From NCBI GenBank assembly GCA_965202745.1, contig CBDBCB010000022.1:62001-126000 (forward strand): DNA of 64,000 bases, in the 5' to 3' direction. Below the pieces are notes generated by a model. That model had not been told where the DNA came from. It ran no database searches and saw only the letters and a program-made list of their open reading frames with translations. The translations under genes and the position numbers were made by a program. Of this stretch, positions 25,864 through 35,878 are shown piece by piece (positions within the stretch are counted from its first letter, which is position 1; each line of letters begins with the position of its first letter). Origin of the DNA: JACKII01 sp965202745 (GTDB lineage: Bacteria; Pseudomonadota; Alphaproteobacteria; Bin95).

Positions 25864-27150
25864 ATGATCGATCCACACCCTCTTTTGGAAGCCTGTTTCC
25901 GCGCTGCTATCCAACGCGCCGCGTCGGAGCAGGTACTGGCAGCCCATTTGCCGGAGCCTCCTTCACACGGGAAAGTCATCGTTGTCGGCGCGGGCAAGGC
26001 GTCGGCCGCAATGGCCGCAGCCGTCGAAGCCGCTTGGCCAAGTGTACCGCTTTCCGGCCTGGTCATCACCCGCTATGGCCACGGCGCACCAACAAAAGCC
26101 ATTGAGGTGGTCGAGGCCGGCCACCCCATGCCGGATAGCGCCGGTGCCGTCGCCGCAGACCGGATCGCAGCACTGGTGAGCGCCGCCGGGCCGGACGATT
26201 TAGTACTCTTCCTGGCGTCCGGCGGCGGCTCAGCGTTACTGGCGCTGCCTGCCGACGGCATCTCGCTGGACGACAAGCGGACGGTGAATGCCGCCCTGCT
26301 GCGCTCCGGCGCCGACATCGGCGAGATGAACGCGGTCCGCAAGCACTTGTCTGCCCTAAAAGGCGGCAGACTGGCCGCATTGGCCGCCCCTGCCCGTGTG
26401 CTGACGTTAGCGATTTCCGATGTGCCCGGCGACCGGGCGGACGTCATCGGCTCCGGCCCGACTGTGCCGGACGAAAGCACCCTGGCGGATGCACTGGCTG
26501 TTTTGCAGCACTATCGAATCGAGGTACCGCCCAGCGTCATAAAGCGCCTGAACAATCCGGCGGCGGAAACACCAAAGCCCGGCAACCCGATCTTTGCCAA
26601 TACGCAGTACCGCCTGATCGCTTCGCCCCAACAGGCGCTGGAGGCCGCGGCAGAAACCGCCGGGGCTGCCGGTGTTACCGCCATGATCCTCTCCGACCGG
26701 ATCGAAGGCGAAGCCCGCGACGTGGGCAAGGCACTGGCCGGTATCGCCCTGCAAGCCGCTGCACATGGCCAACCCGCTCCGCCGCCACTAATGCTGCTTT
26801 CCGGCGGCGAGACGACAGTGACCGTCCGCAGCAATACCGGGCGAGGCGGCCGCAATGCCGAATACCTTCTGAGCCACGCCCTGGCGCTGGGCGGGCATCC
26901 TGCAATCCACGCTCTGGCGGGGGATACGGATGGTATCGACGGCAGCGAAGACAATGCCGGGGCCTATATTGCGCCCGGCAGTATGGAAAAACTGCGGACA
27001 TTGGGTCACGATCCTGCAATAATGCTCAGCGAAAATAACGCCTACAGCGTTTTCTCCGCGCTGGGTGACCTGATTGTAACCGGCCCAACCCTGACCAATG
27101 TAAACGACTTCCGGGCAACGTTGATTTTGCCCCTGTCTTTCAAAGCCTGA
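25864..27150 (+). CDS. glycerate 2-kinase (DUF4147/MOFRL family)
   Basis: A 428-residue class II glycerate kinase (TtuD/GckA type) that phosphorylates D-glycerate to 2-phosphoglycerate. VIVVGAGKASAAMA at the N-terminus, LVLFLASGGGSALLALP, and the C-terminal MOFRL segment LLSGGETTVTV ... GRGGRNAEYLL ... GDTDGIDGSEDNAGA are diagnostic. A pyruvate kinase gene begins 13 bases downstream; this linkage occurs in tartrate/glycerate pathways, feeding glycerate to pyruvate. Intact. Confidence 0.9.
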   Translation: MIDPHPLLEACFRAAIQRAASEQVLAAHLPEPPSHGKVIVVGAGKASAAMAAAVEAAWPSVPLSGLVITRYGHGAPTKAIEVVEAGHPMPDSAGAVAADRIAALVSAAGPDDLVLFLASGGGSALLALPADGISLDDKRTVNAALLRSGADIGEMNAVRKHLSALKGGRLAALAAPARVLTLAISDVPGDRADVIGSGPTVPDESTLADALAVLQHYRIEVPPSVIKRLNNPAAETPKPGNPIFANTQYRLIASPQQALEAAAETAGAAGVTAMILSDRIEGEARDVGKALAGIALQAAAHGQPAPPPLMLLSGGETTVTVRSNTGRGGRNAEYLLSHALALGGHPAIHALAGDTDGIDGSEDNAGAYIAPGSMEKLRTLGHDPAIMLSENNAYSVFSALGDLIVTGPTLTNVNDFRATLILPLSFKA

Positions 27151-27163
27151 GGAATACCAGAAA

Positions 27164-28595
27164 ATGCATCGCGGTCGCCACGCCAAGATCGTCGCCACCC
27201 TGGGACCCGCCAGCAGCTCGCCGGAGATGATCCGCAAGCTGTTCATCGCGGGTGTCGATGTTTTCCGCCTGAACTTCAGCCATGGTGACCACGCTGGCCA
27301 TTCCGCAAAGGTGAAAGATATCCGCGCGATCGAGGCCGATCTGGGCCGGCCTATAGGCATTATGGCTGATATGCAGGGCCCCAAGCTGCGGGTCGGCACC
27401 TTTGCCGACGGCCCGATTGAGCTGACGGCTGACGATACCTTCCGCCTGGACATGGACGAGGCTCAAGGTGACGCAAAGCGGGTAACCCTGCCGCACAAGG
27501 AAATTTTCGCGGCGCTTGAGCCGGGCACAGACCTCTTGTTAGACGACGGCAAGATCCTATTGCGCGTTAGGGATCACGGACCTGATTTTGCGGAATGTGA
27601 AGTGATCGCGGGGGGGCCCGCTGTCGAACCGAAAGGGCGTGAACGTGCCGGGCGTGGTGCTGCCCCTGTCGCCCCTGACTGACAAAGACCGCCGCGACAT
27701 GCAATTCGCCCTGGATCAGAATGTGGACTGGATCGCGCTGTCATTCGTGCAACGCCCGGACGATCTGGCCGAAGCACGCCGCCTGATCGCTGGCCGCGCC
27801 GCGATCCTGACCAAGTTCGAAAAGCCCGCCGCCATCCTGCACCTGGAAGAGCTGGTGGAAATGTCCGACGCCTGCATGGTGGCCCGCGGCGACTTGGGCG
27901 TGGAAATGCCGCCGGAGGAAGTGCCGGTGCAGCAAAAGCGGTTGGTGCACACCTGCCGCGAGTTGGGCAAGCCGGTGATCATCGCCACCCAGATGCTGGA
28001 AAGCATGATCAAGTCGCCCGCCCCAACCCGCGCTAAAGCGCAGGATGTGGCCTCTGCAGTGTATGATGGCTCAGACGCGGTGATGCTGTCGGCGGAGACG
28101 GCAGCGGGAGACTATCCGCTGGAAGCCGTGGCCATCATGGACCGAATCATCCGCCGCGTGGAGTCGGACCCGGTCTTCTGCCAGGTGCTGGAAGCCCAGC
28201 ACAAGCGGCCGGATCCCACTGCCGCTGACGCTATCACCGCTGCCGCCCGCCAGGTTGCGGAGGCCGTGAACGCAGCGGTGATCGTGACCTACACCACCAG
28301 CGGCTCCACCACCTACCGCGCCAGCCGCGAACGCCCCTTTGCCCGCATTCTGGGCCTGACATCCAACCGCCGGACTGCGCGCTGCTTAGTGCTCGCCTGG
28401 GGCGTGCATTCGGTCGTAACCGAAGACGTAAGCACGTTTGGGGAAATGGTTGAGAAAGCCAGCACCATTGCGTGGGAGGAAAGATTGGCAGAGCCGGGGC
28501 AACCGCTGGTCATCACCGCCGGCGTACCCTTCGGCACGCCTGGCGCGACCAACATTCTGCGCCTCACCTGGGTGCCGCGCGGACGCTTGGCGTAA
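27164..28595 (+). pseudogene. pyk: pyruvate kinase, single frameshift in a G-run
   Basis: A complete type I/II pyruvate kinase is encoded in two frames. The first runs from KIVATLGPASSS through LNFSHGD and MADMQGPKLRVG to EVIAGG. At 27610-27619 a G7C3 run carries one base too few or too many. The second frame continues LSNRKGVNVPGVV ... ALSFVQRPDD ... LTKFEKPAA ... ARGDLGVEMP ... IIATQMLESM ... PTRAKAQDVASAVYDGSDAVMLS to the end. Everything else is conserved. It is either a fresh mutation, a slippage-prone site or a homopolymer consensus error. Operon partner of glycerate kinase. Confidence 0.85.
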
Positions 28596-28620
28596 GCAGC
28601 GGGTTACTATCTGAAATCGC

Positions 28621-29963
28621 GTGACCGCCGCCACCGAATCCTCCCTGCAAAGCCGCCTGAACAAGATGGCGGTGCCGATTATCGTCTCCAATGCGACGGT
28701 GCCCTTGTTGGGCGCGGTCGATACCGCGGTGATGGGGCATTTGCGACGGTGCCCTTGTTGGGCGCGGTCGATACCGCGGTGATGGGGCATTTGCCGGACC
28801 CGGCCTTTATCGGCGGCGTCGCGCTCGGCACGGTCATCTACAACTACGTCCACGCCTCTCTGAACTTCCTGCGAATGGGCACGACTGGCCCGACGGCTCA
28901 GGCAGCAGGCGCGGGCCGCGGAGAGTTGGACGGCCCCGGCTGGGGCGAGGTGCGCAACATGCTCTGGCGCGTCATGCTGCTGGCGGGCGTGCTGGGGCTG
29001 GCAGTGGTCCTCTGCCGCGGAATGATAGCAGACGCGGGTCTTTGGGCGCTCGGCGGCAGCGCGGCGGTGGAGACGCAAACCGCGCTCTATCTCTCCATCC
29101 GCCTGTGGAGCACCCCTGCTGCGCTCGCCATGTTCGTCGCCATCGGCTGGTTCTACGGGCCTCGAAGACTCGCGGGTGCCCCTCTACCTGCAATTGTTCT
29201 CCAACGGCCTGAACATCGTGCTCGACCTGGTGTTCGTGTTCGGCTTCGGCTGGGGGGTGGAGGGCGTGGCGGCTGCCACCGTCATCGCCGAGTACAGTGC
29301 CATTCTGCTGGCGTTCTGGTTCGTCAGGCGGCGGCTCCGGGTCCTTCCGCCAGGGCAGGACCGGACCCAGGTTCTCGACTGGACGCGGCTCGTCCGCATG
29401 ATGGCGGTCAACCGGGACATCTTCCTCCGCACGCTGACTCTGATCACCAGCATCGCCATTTTCATGAACCTGAGCGCGATGCAGGGCGACGTGGCGCTGG
29501 CGGCAAATCAGGTTCTCTACCAGATGATCATGATCGGCACCTACGCGCTGGACGGCTTTGCCCATGCGGCGGAGGCGCTGGTGGGAGAGGCCTATGGCGC
29601 CCGCAAGCGCGAGCGGGTGCAGCAGGCAGCATTCGGCGCGCTCCGCTACTCGCTCTGGATCGCATTGGGTTTCAGTCTGGTCTGGGGCGTGGGCGGCTGG
29701 TGGTACTGACCGGCATTCCGGAGGTGCAGGAAAGAGCGCTTGCCTACCTTCCCTATGCGGTGGCCTTCCTCGTGGTCTCGGTGGTCGCGTTCGTGCTGGA
29801 CGGCATGTTCCTGGGCGCTACCCAGAACCGCCTGATGCGCAACGCCATGCTGATGAGCATCGCTGCTTATCTGACCGTGCTCTGGCTGGTGAAGGACTGG
29901 GGCGGCAATGACGGGCTCTGGCTTTGCCTGCTGTTCTTCTTCGGCCTGCGCGCGGTCGAATAG
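28621..29963 (+). pseudogene. MATE-family efflux transporter, multiply disrupted
   Basis: MATE/DinF-like multidrug exporter. A GTG start at 28621 leads into LNKMAVPIIVSNATVPLLGAVDT. A 50-bp perfect tandem duplication (28692-28791) then breaks the frame. An extra C near 29158 (FYG/LEDSRVPLYLQL) and a third shift near 29690 (before VVLTGIPEVQ) follow. The gene stops at 29963 within what should still be the last helix (LLFFFGLRAVE*), where the palindromic element at 29964 begins, so the C-terminus was probably replaced. Four lesions: certainly dead. Confidence 0.88.
28692..28791. repeat. perfect 50-bp tandem duplication inside the MATE gene
   Basis: 28692-28741 and 28742-28791 are identical. 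Fifty is not a multiple of three, so the duplication shifts the frame after codon 40. Confidence 0.97.
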
Positions 29964-29991
29964 CACTAGTGGTTCGATCAGACCACTAGTG
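29964..29991. repeat. short palindrome: fused ends of the CTAGTGGT repeat family
   Basis: CACTAGTGGTTCGATC joined to AGACCACTAGTG. This is the right-end sequence of the 127-bp element at 37164 directly joined to its left-end sequence, without the interior. It coincides with the truncated end of the MATE gene. Confidence 0.75.
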
Positions 29992-30063
29992 ATTGCCCCG
30001 CAGGGCGAACCGCGGCACGATGCGGACACCAATACCTAAAGCCATCCCCGGAGGAACAGCCCC

Positions 30064-30849
30064 ATGGCCGACTATCAATACCTTAAGGTAGAGCGCGAAG
30101 GCCCGCTCACCATCGTCACCATCAACCGGCCGGAGGTCTACAACGCCCTGCATCCACCAGCGCATTGGGAGTTCGACAAAGTCTTCACCGAGTTCCGGGA
30201 CGATCCGGAGCAGTGGATCGCCATTGTCACCGGCGCGGGCGACAAAGCGTTCAGCGCGGGCAATGACCTTAAATACCAAGCTGCGGGCGGCCCACGCCAC
30301 CGGCCCGACACAGGTTTTGCCGGTATCACCAACCGCTATGACCTGACCAAGCCGGTTATCGCGGCAGTCAACGGCTGGGCCATGGGCGGCGGCTTCGAAA
30401 CGGCTTTGGCCTGCGACCTGATCATCACCGCCGAGAACGCTACCTTTGCCCTGCCAGAGCCGCGCGTAGGATTGGCTGCCGGTGCGGGCGGTATCCACCG
30501 GTTGCCGAGGCACATTCCGTTCAAGCAGGCCATGGGCATGATCCTGACCGGCCGCCGCGTCGGCGCTGCCGAGGGCAAGGAACTGGGCTTCATCAACGAG
30601 GTGGTGCCGACCGGGGGTGCTCTCGACGGTGCCAAACGCTGGGCAGCGACCATCCTGGAATGCTCGCCCATGTCTATCCGGGCATCGAAGAATGGCGTCT
30701 ACATGGGGCTGGACGAGACCAGTGTAGCCAACGCCATCCGCAACCAAGCCGTCTATCCGGCCTACAAGGCCATGGGCAAGTCGGAGGACTATATCGAAGG
30801 CCCGAAAGCCTTCGCTGAGAAGCGCCCGCCGGACTGGAAGGGGCGGTAA
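30064..30849 (+). CDS. enoyl-CoA hydratase/isomerase (crotonase) family protein
   Basis: A 261-residue crotonase-fold enzyme. AFSAGNDLKYQAAG and GWAMGGGFETALACDLI form the two halves of the CoA oxyanion hole, and ALPEPRVGL carries the usual second acidic position. It acts on CoA thioesters in beta-oxidation or side-chain degradation; the substrate is unknown. A GGAGGAAC site precedes the ATG. Intact and monocistronic. Confidence 0.9.
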   Translation: MADYQYLKVEREGPLTIVTINRPEVYNALHPPAHWEFDKVFTEFRDDPEQWIAIVTGAGDKAFSAGNDLKYQAAGGPRHRPDTGFAGITNRYDLTKPVIAAVNGWAMGGGFETALACDLIITAENATFALPEPRVGLAAGAGGIHRLPRHIPFKQAMGMILTGRRVGAAEGKELGFINEVVPTGGALDGAKRWAATILECSPMSIRASKNGVYMGLDETSVANAIRNQAVYPAYKAMGKSEDYIEGPKAFAEKRPPDWKGR

Positions 30850-30928
30850 ACAGATCTGTGGCGGCGGAGTTTCTATAAAGGAAGCCGCCGCCACACGATC
30901 TCCTTTTGCATACCCGGAAAGAACAGCA

Positions 30929-31558
30929 ATGCAGCCGTTTGAAAGTCTGATGGACCAAGCCGACAGGGCCTCAGAAGATGTTCGCGAAGCCTATGATGCC
31001 TGGGCAGCGGACTATGACAGGGATCTAATTGAATGGGGCTATGACGCCCCTCAGATCGCGGCGGAATTTCTGCGCGGGCTGGTGCTGGGCGATGCGTCGG
31101 TTCTGGACGCTGGCTGCGGCACGGGCATGACCGGCGTTGCGTTGCAGTCTGCCGGGTTTCAGAACATTACCGGCATTGATTATTCGCCGGACTCCGTTGC
31201 TCTGGCGCGTCGCCGTAACATTTATCAGGCACTGTCCACTGTCGATTTGACCGACCTGCCCACGGCTTTCGCTGATGCTGAGTTCGGAGGCCTGATCTGC
31301 GTCGGCGTGATGGGTTACCTGCCGGAGATTGAGGCCACCTGCCGGGAATTTTGCCGGATCGTCAGACCGGGCGCTGCGATTATATTGACCCAACGCGACG
31401 ACATTTTCGCCAACCGTGAGACCCAGGCTGCTTTCGATGCCGTCGCGGACGCTGGACTTTGGACACAGGTGGAAGTGACCGATGCCAGGCCCTACCTGCC
31501 GCACAATCCGGAGTTCGATGGCGTCGGCGTCCGCTATTGCGTGTTCAGGCGGCTTTAG
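30929..31558 (+). CDS. class I SAM-dependent methyltransferase
   Basis: A 209-residue Rossmann methyltransferase. Motif I is VLDAGCGTGMTG, followed by ITGIDYSPDSVALAR. The AYDAWAADYDRDLIEWGY start resembles the WBSCR27/TPMT-like group. Target unknown. Its end overlaps the frameshifted tail of the convergent cupin gene by a few bases. Confidence 0.82.
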   Translation: MQPFESLMDQADRASEDVREAYDAWAADYDRDLIEWGYDAPQIAAEFLRGLVLGDASVLDAGCGTGMTGVALQSAGFQNITGIDYSPDSVALARRRNIYQALSTVDLTDLPTAFADAEFGGLICVGVMGYLPEIEATCREFCRIVRPGAAIILTQRDDIFANRETQAAFDAVADAGLWTQVEVTDARPYLPHNPEFDGVGVRYCVFRRL

Positions 31559-31572
31559 GATTTTCCGCCAAT

Positions 31573-32015
31573 CTATGACGCGTCGAGCGGCGGTCCAGTA
31601 AAGCGCAGGTGGTAGCGGGCAGCGATCTCGACGATCTTGTCCATATCTTCCGGGATGCGGCATCGGCCATCTCGGCGAAGAAACCCTCGAAGCCGCCGGG
31701 TGTCATGATGACCAAATGCCGGGAAGGTTCGGTGCCAGTCACACGGAAGGTGTGTTCCTTGCCGCGCGGCACGAAAACGGTTTCGCCAGCGCGCCGTTGC
31801 AGCAGGGTGCCGTCGAGCCAGAATTCAGCCTGCCCGGTAAGCATGACAAAGGTTTCGTCAGCGTCATCGTGCACATGCCGCGGCGGCCCGGAGCCCGCTG
31901 GTCCAATAGTATCGGTAACCGAAATAACGCCGCCGCTGGCATCCGTATGCAAGACCGTCTTGTACCAGGTGCTAAGCCATTCAACGGTGCCCTCGCCGAG
32001 TTCTGGATGGCTCAT
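31573..32015 (-). pseudogene. cupin-domain protein, 3' frameshift
   Basis: A single-domain cupin with PPRHVHDDADETFVMLTG (motif 1: H-x-H...E) and PRGKEHTFRV (motif 2 His). Near 31665 a single-base shift replaces the normal tail. The other frame reads PEDMDKIVEIAARYHLRFTG and stops at 31573, which is the family-like end. The shifted ORF instead runs to 31545. Both cupin motifs survive, so partial function is possible. Confidence 0.75.
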
Positions 32016-32051
32016 GCTCTCATCTCCTACCGTTGAAATTGCGTAATCTGG

Positions 32052-32830
32052 TTAGGATATAGTCGCTCTGATAGTACCCAGCACGCCAAAGTACACCTCC
32101 ACCCGGTCGCCGGGCTCGATTTCCAGCGGCGGGACGGAGGCGCCGGTGGTGACCAACTCGCCTTTATTCATTGCGATGCCCAAGCCTGATAGCTCGTTGA
32201 CGATCCAGGCTAGCGCCACGCGCGGGTCGCCCAGCACATTGCCGCCGGAGCCATCGCGCTCGTAGCAGCCTAAGACACGGCCTTTGACCGGATGCTGCGA
32301 TAGATCGAGCGAGCGCCAATCCGCCTGCACTGCGGGCCCGACCACCAGGTCGCGGGCGCAGGCGGCCTCCGCAATCAGCGACGGCCCGCCTTCTTTAGCG
32401 AAATCGGCATAACGCGAGTCCGGCAGTTCAAGGGTCAGGTGCAGATCACTAACCGCCGCCATCACCTCATCGACGGAATAGGGTTCGGCGCGTGGCGGCA
32501 AGCCCTCGCCGAAGCGGAATGCGAATTCCGGCTCCGCCACCCCGCATCCGGTTACTGGCGATGGAAACCGCTGCCCCGTCCTCATGCAGGAACTCCTGCA
32601 ACAGCCGCCCAGCGAGCGGTCCGTCCACGCCGATATGCTTGCTGCCCTGCGGTGCTGGTCGCCGCTATCTTCCATCCCGCGATGGGCTCAGCCGAGCGCT
32701 GCTCCAAATCGGCTTGGATCGCATAACCCTCAGCGCGCGTCGACGGCTTCAGGTCCGGCGGCAGGCCATCCATCACCGTACCGTCCTGCCAATGCCGCCA
32801 GATCAGGTCGGCCGCGATTTTGCCGTGCAT
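32052..32830 (-). pseudogene. 2-keto-4-pentenoate hydratase/2-oxohepta-3-ene-dioate hydratase-like (MhpD), two frameshifts
   Basis: Member of the FAH superfamily that hydrates 2-hydroxypentadienoate-type intermediates of aromatic meta-cleavage. N-terminal part MHGKIAADLIWRHW..., then AEPIAGWKIAAT; one extra base near 32650 precedes KHIGVDGPLAGRLL, and an extra G in a G4 run near 32540 precedes VAEPEFAFRFG. The C-terminal half is clean to 32052 (NVLGDPRVALAWIVNELS, GDRVEVYFG). It would have fitted a catabolic role alongside the dioxygenases elsewhere in the window. Confidence 0.8.
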
Positions 32831-32842
32831 AATTGGTACCTG

Positions 32843-33433
32843 TCAGTTACTCGCGAGACCTTGGGTTATCTTGGTGCCTTCGATACCTGCGTCGGCGAAC
32901 ACCCCTTACTGGTTGATAAAAAATACGACAATACTCTTTTCAGCTGTCGTGGTCGTAAACTTCTTCGCGAACTTTGCATCGCCTGCTACCACCGTTGGCC
33001 CAACGCCAACCTTCCAGCCATCAGTGCGCTTGACGTAGTCCACAGAGTCGGCGTCCATCAGAAACATGATGTAGCCAAAGCGTGTGCCACCGATCTGAAG
33101 ACCATAGGACGCCGACGTGGAGGTGTAATAGCTGTCGATTTTGCCATCGACGCGCATCACGCCTTCGCCGAATGCACCTCCGATGATCAGCCCAGCCTTA
33201 CAGATTGACGGGAAGATCAGCGTTCCTTTGGCTTTTTCGCCGATCTTCTTTGTCTCCGGGATCGATTTATAAATGGCGGCCAACGCTTGCTTGGCTTTGG
33301 CGTTGATTTCTTTTTTGGAAGCAGCGGAGGCAGGTGCAACCGCTACGGAGAACATCAAAAAGAAAGAAGCCGCCACATAGGAAAGCTAGCGAAGAAGCGC
33401 CGCCGGGTGCGGGCATAGAGCTGAAATGAACAT
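32843..33433 (-). pseudogene. YSC84/SYLF-domain lipid-binding secreted protein, two nonsense codons
   Basis: SYLF-type (Ysc84) exported protein. The likely original ATG at 33433 has a GAGGA ribosome site and opens MFISALCPHP; an in-frame TAG at 33388-33386 then sits in LLR*LSYVAASFFLMF, inside the signal peptide. Translation could restart at a GTG at 33376. The core TLIFPSICKAGLIIGGAFGEGVM and SASYGLQIGGTRFGYIMFLM is intact. A TAA at 32908-32906 (FINQ*GVFADAGIEG) cuts off the last 20 residues, which continue in frame to 32843. Confidence 0.78.
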
Positions 33434-33503
33434 CACACTGTCCTCATCATTTGCGCCATTCTGCCAATCGAACACGTTCACTTACCAGCTAGTCGCCCAT
33501 ATC

Positions 33504-33629
33504 AACTAGTGGTCCGACAGAAACGTTCGCATCCGCTAGCGCTTCGTGAAACAGCTCACTCGTTCAATATGCTGATAGTTCGAGTCAACAAACGGTCGCG
33601 CACCATCCGTTTGCATTAAACAACTATCA
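33504..33629. repeat. degenerate copy of the 127-bp CTAGTGGT palindromic element
   Basis: ACTAGTGGTCCGA, CGCTAGCGCTTCGTGAA, GTTCAATATGCTGATAGTTCG and CAACAAACGG align one-to-one with the copy at 37164. The right end (CCGTTTGCATTAAACAAC) has diverged. It fills the gap between the YSC84 and symporter genes. Confidence 0.75.
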
Positions 33630-33695
33630 TTAATCGATGGGTGCTGCAGCAACGGTTTTCTCTAAACTTGGCACAGCGACCGGATCTTTCGCTTT

Positions 33696-35110
33696 CTACG
33701 CGGGCGACCTCGCTTCACCGGTGTTGCGCAACAGCACCGCCGCGATCAGGTCTCCCGTCACATTCACAACCGTGCGCGCCATGTCCAGCAGCCGGTCGAC
33801 GCCCAGGATGATCACCATGCCCTCCACCGGTATTTCCATGCTGGTCGCGACGCTAACAAGAATGGCGATGCTAACGCCCGGTGTACCCGGTGCGCCGATG
33901 CTGGAGGCGACCAGCGTACCGGTTACGATTAAGGTTTGGGTCACACTCAACTGGATTCCCGCCAATTGCGCCAAAAACAGGATAGCCACAGCCTGATAGA
34001 GCGCCGTACCAGCCATATTCATGGTCGCACCCAGGGGGACAACCAAATTGGCAATGGTGTCGGGAACACCCAATTGCCGTGCCGTTTGGATCGAAACCGG
34101 CATGACCGCAGAAGAACTGGAAGTGGAGAACGCCAGCAGCAGGTTACCCCCGGCAATTTTGACAAATGCCGCTGGTGAGACCGCAGCCAGCACCCAGGCA
34201 ATCAACAGATAGAGCGCAAAAAGCAAGGCCAAGCCCAGCAGCACGGTTCCGATGTAACCGGAAATCCCCAACAGTGTTTCGAACCCGATCCGCATCACCA
34301 ATTGCGCCATCAGGCCGAATACGGCGAAGGGTGCCAGGAACATGGCCCACTTGACGATATTCATGGATATGGACAACAGCGCATCAACCAACGCCAAAAA
34401 CGGCTCGGCGCGGGTCCGGTCGATCTGCGTGACCGAAACACCAACCAGCAACGCCAGCACCCCACCGCCAGCATATCCCCCTGGGTAATAGAGGCGAGTG
34501 GGTTGGATAACAGGATCTCCGCGATCAAGTCCGGCAGCCTTTCGAAGGCAACAACGTCGTTACCTCCGGCCTTCCCGCCGGTGACAACCGGAGCATTGGC
34601 GGCTTCGACTTCCGCACCAAGAACGGTAGAGGCATCTGCATCTGGACCGACAGTTTCGGAAGCAGCCGGGTTGCTGCTGACCGCGGACGCTTTGCCAAGC
34701 ATTCGGATGGCAGCACCGGGTTGAAACCATTTTGCCAGCGCAACGCCAACAGCAGCGGCCAGTGTGGTGGTCACAAGGATAAAACTAGCGAGCCGCAATC
34801 CGACCGACTTCAACGCTTCCCCAGAGCCCGCTCCATTCAAGCCGCCAACGATGGACGAAAAAATCAGCGGGACCAGCACCATGGCGATGAGAGCCAGGAA
34901 TATCTGACCCGGCAATGCCAGCCAGAGCCCGACAAGCTCCGCCCTATCCGGCGCGATTAGACCTGCATTCGCGCTGAGCAGCATTCCCAGGGCAAATCCC
35001 AAGATCATGCCTGCAATAACCTGCACCCACAGCCGAGTCCGCACCCAGGCACGCAGCTTGAAGCGCTGGCGGGCGACGTTGATAGTTGTTTCGGGCGTTG
35101 GTTGCGTCAT
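33696..35110 (-). pseudogene. dicarboxylate/amino acid:cation symporter (DAACS, GltP/DctA type), frameshifted
   Basis: Two frames together make a complete DAACS transporter. The N-terminal half has LVPLIFSSIVGGL. The C-terminal half has the serine-rich reentrant loop STSSSSAVMPVSIQ and the GATMNMAGTALYQ motif in TM7 that binds substrate and Na+. The shift is near 34465, in a G4 run (MLAVG/VLALLVGVS). The DADASTVLGAEVEAANAPVV insert between TM segments is unusual for this family. Start taken as the ATG at 35110 (MTQPTPE); 35161 is possible. Confidence 0.82.
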
Positions 35111-35227
35111 TGCAGACCGTACTTTGGGTTGCGGTACGGTGTGTCCTGGCACAGCGGGCATAGGCCTGACAGTGACCTATATCAAAGTTGGCACGTAGTG
35201 CAGGGGCGCAATCAATGATCCTGCCCG

Positions 35228-35878
35228 TTACCGGGCTGCGACCAGCATCAAGTTATTGGCGGGCATCGCGATCCATTCCTTGACGCGCAGCCCTGCTGCC
35301 TGGATCTCCGCCGCGATCCAGTTCTGATCCTTGTAGCCGATTGCCGGATCCATGTCTTGGAGCGTTGCATGGAACGAGCGGTCGCCTTCAGAGACGAACT
35401 CGCCTTGGCGGGTGATGGGGCCGTAGATGAAGGCCTGGCCGCCGGGCTTCAACGTGCGAGCCACGCCGACGAACAGAGCCTTTGCCACGTCGGCATTGAC
35501 CAAATGCAACAGATTGACGGTCAGGGTCGCGTCGGCACTCTGCAATGAGACGGGCCAGTCGGAGTCTACAACATTCAACAGCAGGGGAGGACTGATATTC
35601 GCCTGCCCGCTTTCCTGCCGCCAGGCCTCGATGCTGGCGAGGCGCTCTGGCTCTACATCCGTCGGCATCCAATGAATGCCGGGAAAGGCTGCCGCGAAAG
35701 CTGCGATATGCTGACCAGAGCCGCTGGCAAGTTCAACCGCAGTCCCGGTTGCAGGCAAGTGCTGGCGCAGCACGCCCAGGATCGATTCCAGATTGCGGGC
35801 GGAGGCAGGCGAGTTCAGTTTGCCGTCTACGACCTTGGTTTCCGATCGGGTGGGACCCGTGTAGGTGGGAGCCTTCAT
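35228..35878 (-). CDS. DUF938 family SAM-dependent methyltransferase
   Basis: A 216-residue protein of the DUF938 family with SAM motif VELASGSGQHIAAFAAAFP and DLQ-type ending replaced by MDPAIGYKDQNWIAAE. Substrate unknown. Its ATG shares one base with the stop of the CoA-transferase gene (TGATG), implying coupled translation. Intact. Confidence 0.85.
   Translation of the reverse strand: MKAPTYTGPTRSETKVVDGKLNSPASARNLESILGVLRQHLPATGTAVELASGSGQHIAAFAAAFPGIHWMPTDVEPERLASIEAWRQESGQANISPPLLLNVVDSDWPVSLQSADATLTVNLLHLVNADVAKALFVGVARTLKPGGQAFIYGPITRQGEFVSEGDRSFHATLQDMDPAIGYKDQNWIAAEIQAAGLRVKEWIAMPANNLMLVAAR

Noticed and set aside
32492..33208. 238-residue plus-strand ORF
   Set aside because: Runs antisense through the hydratase and YSC84 remnants, which are recognisable on the minus strand.
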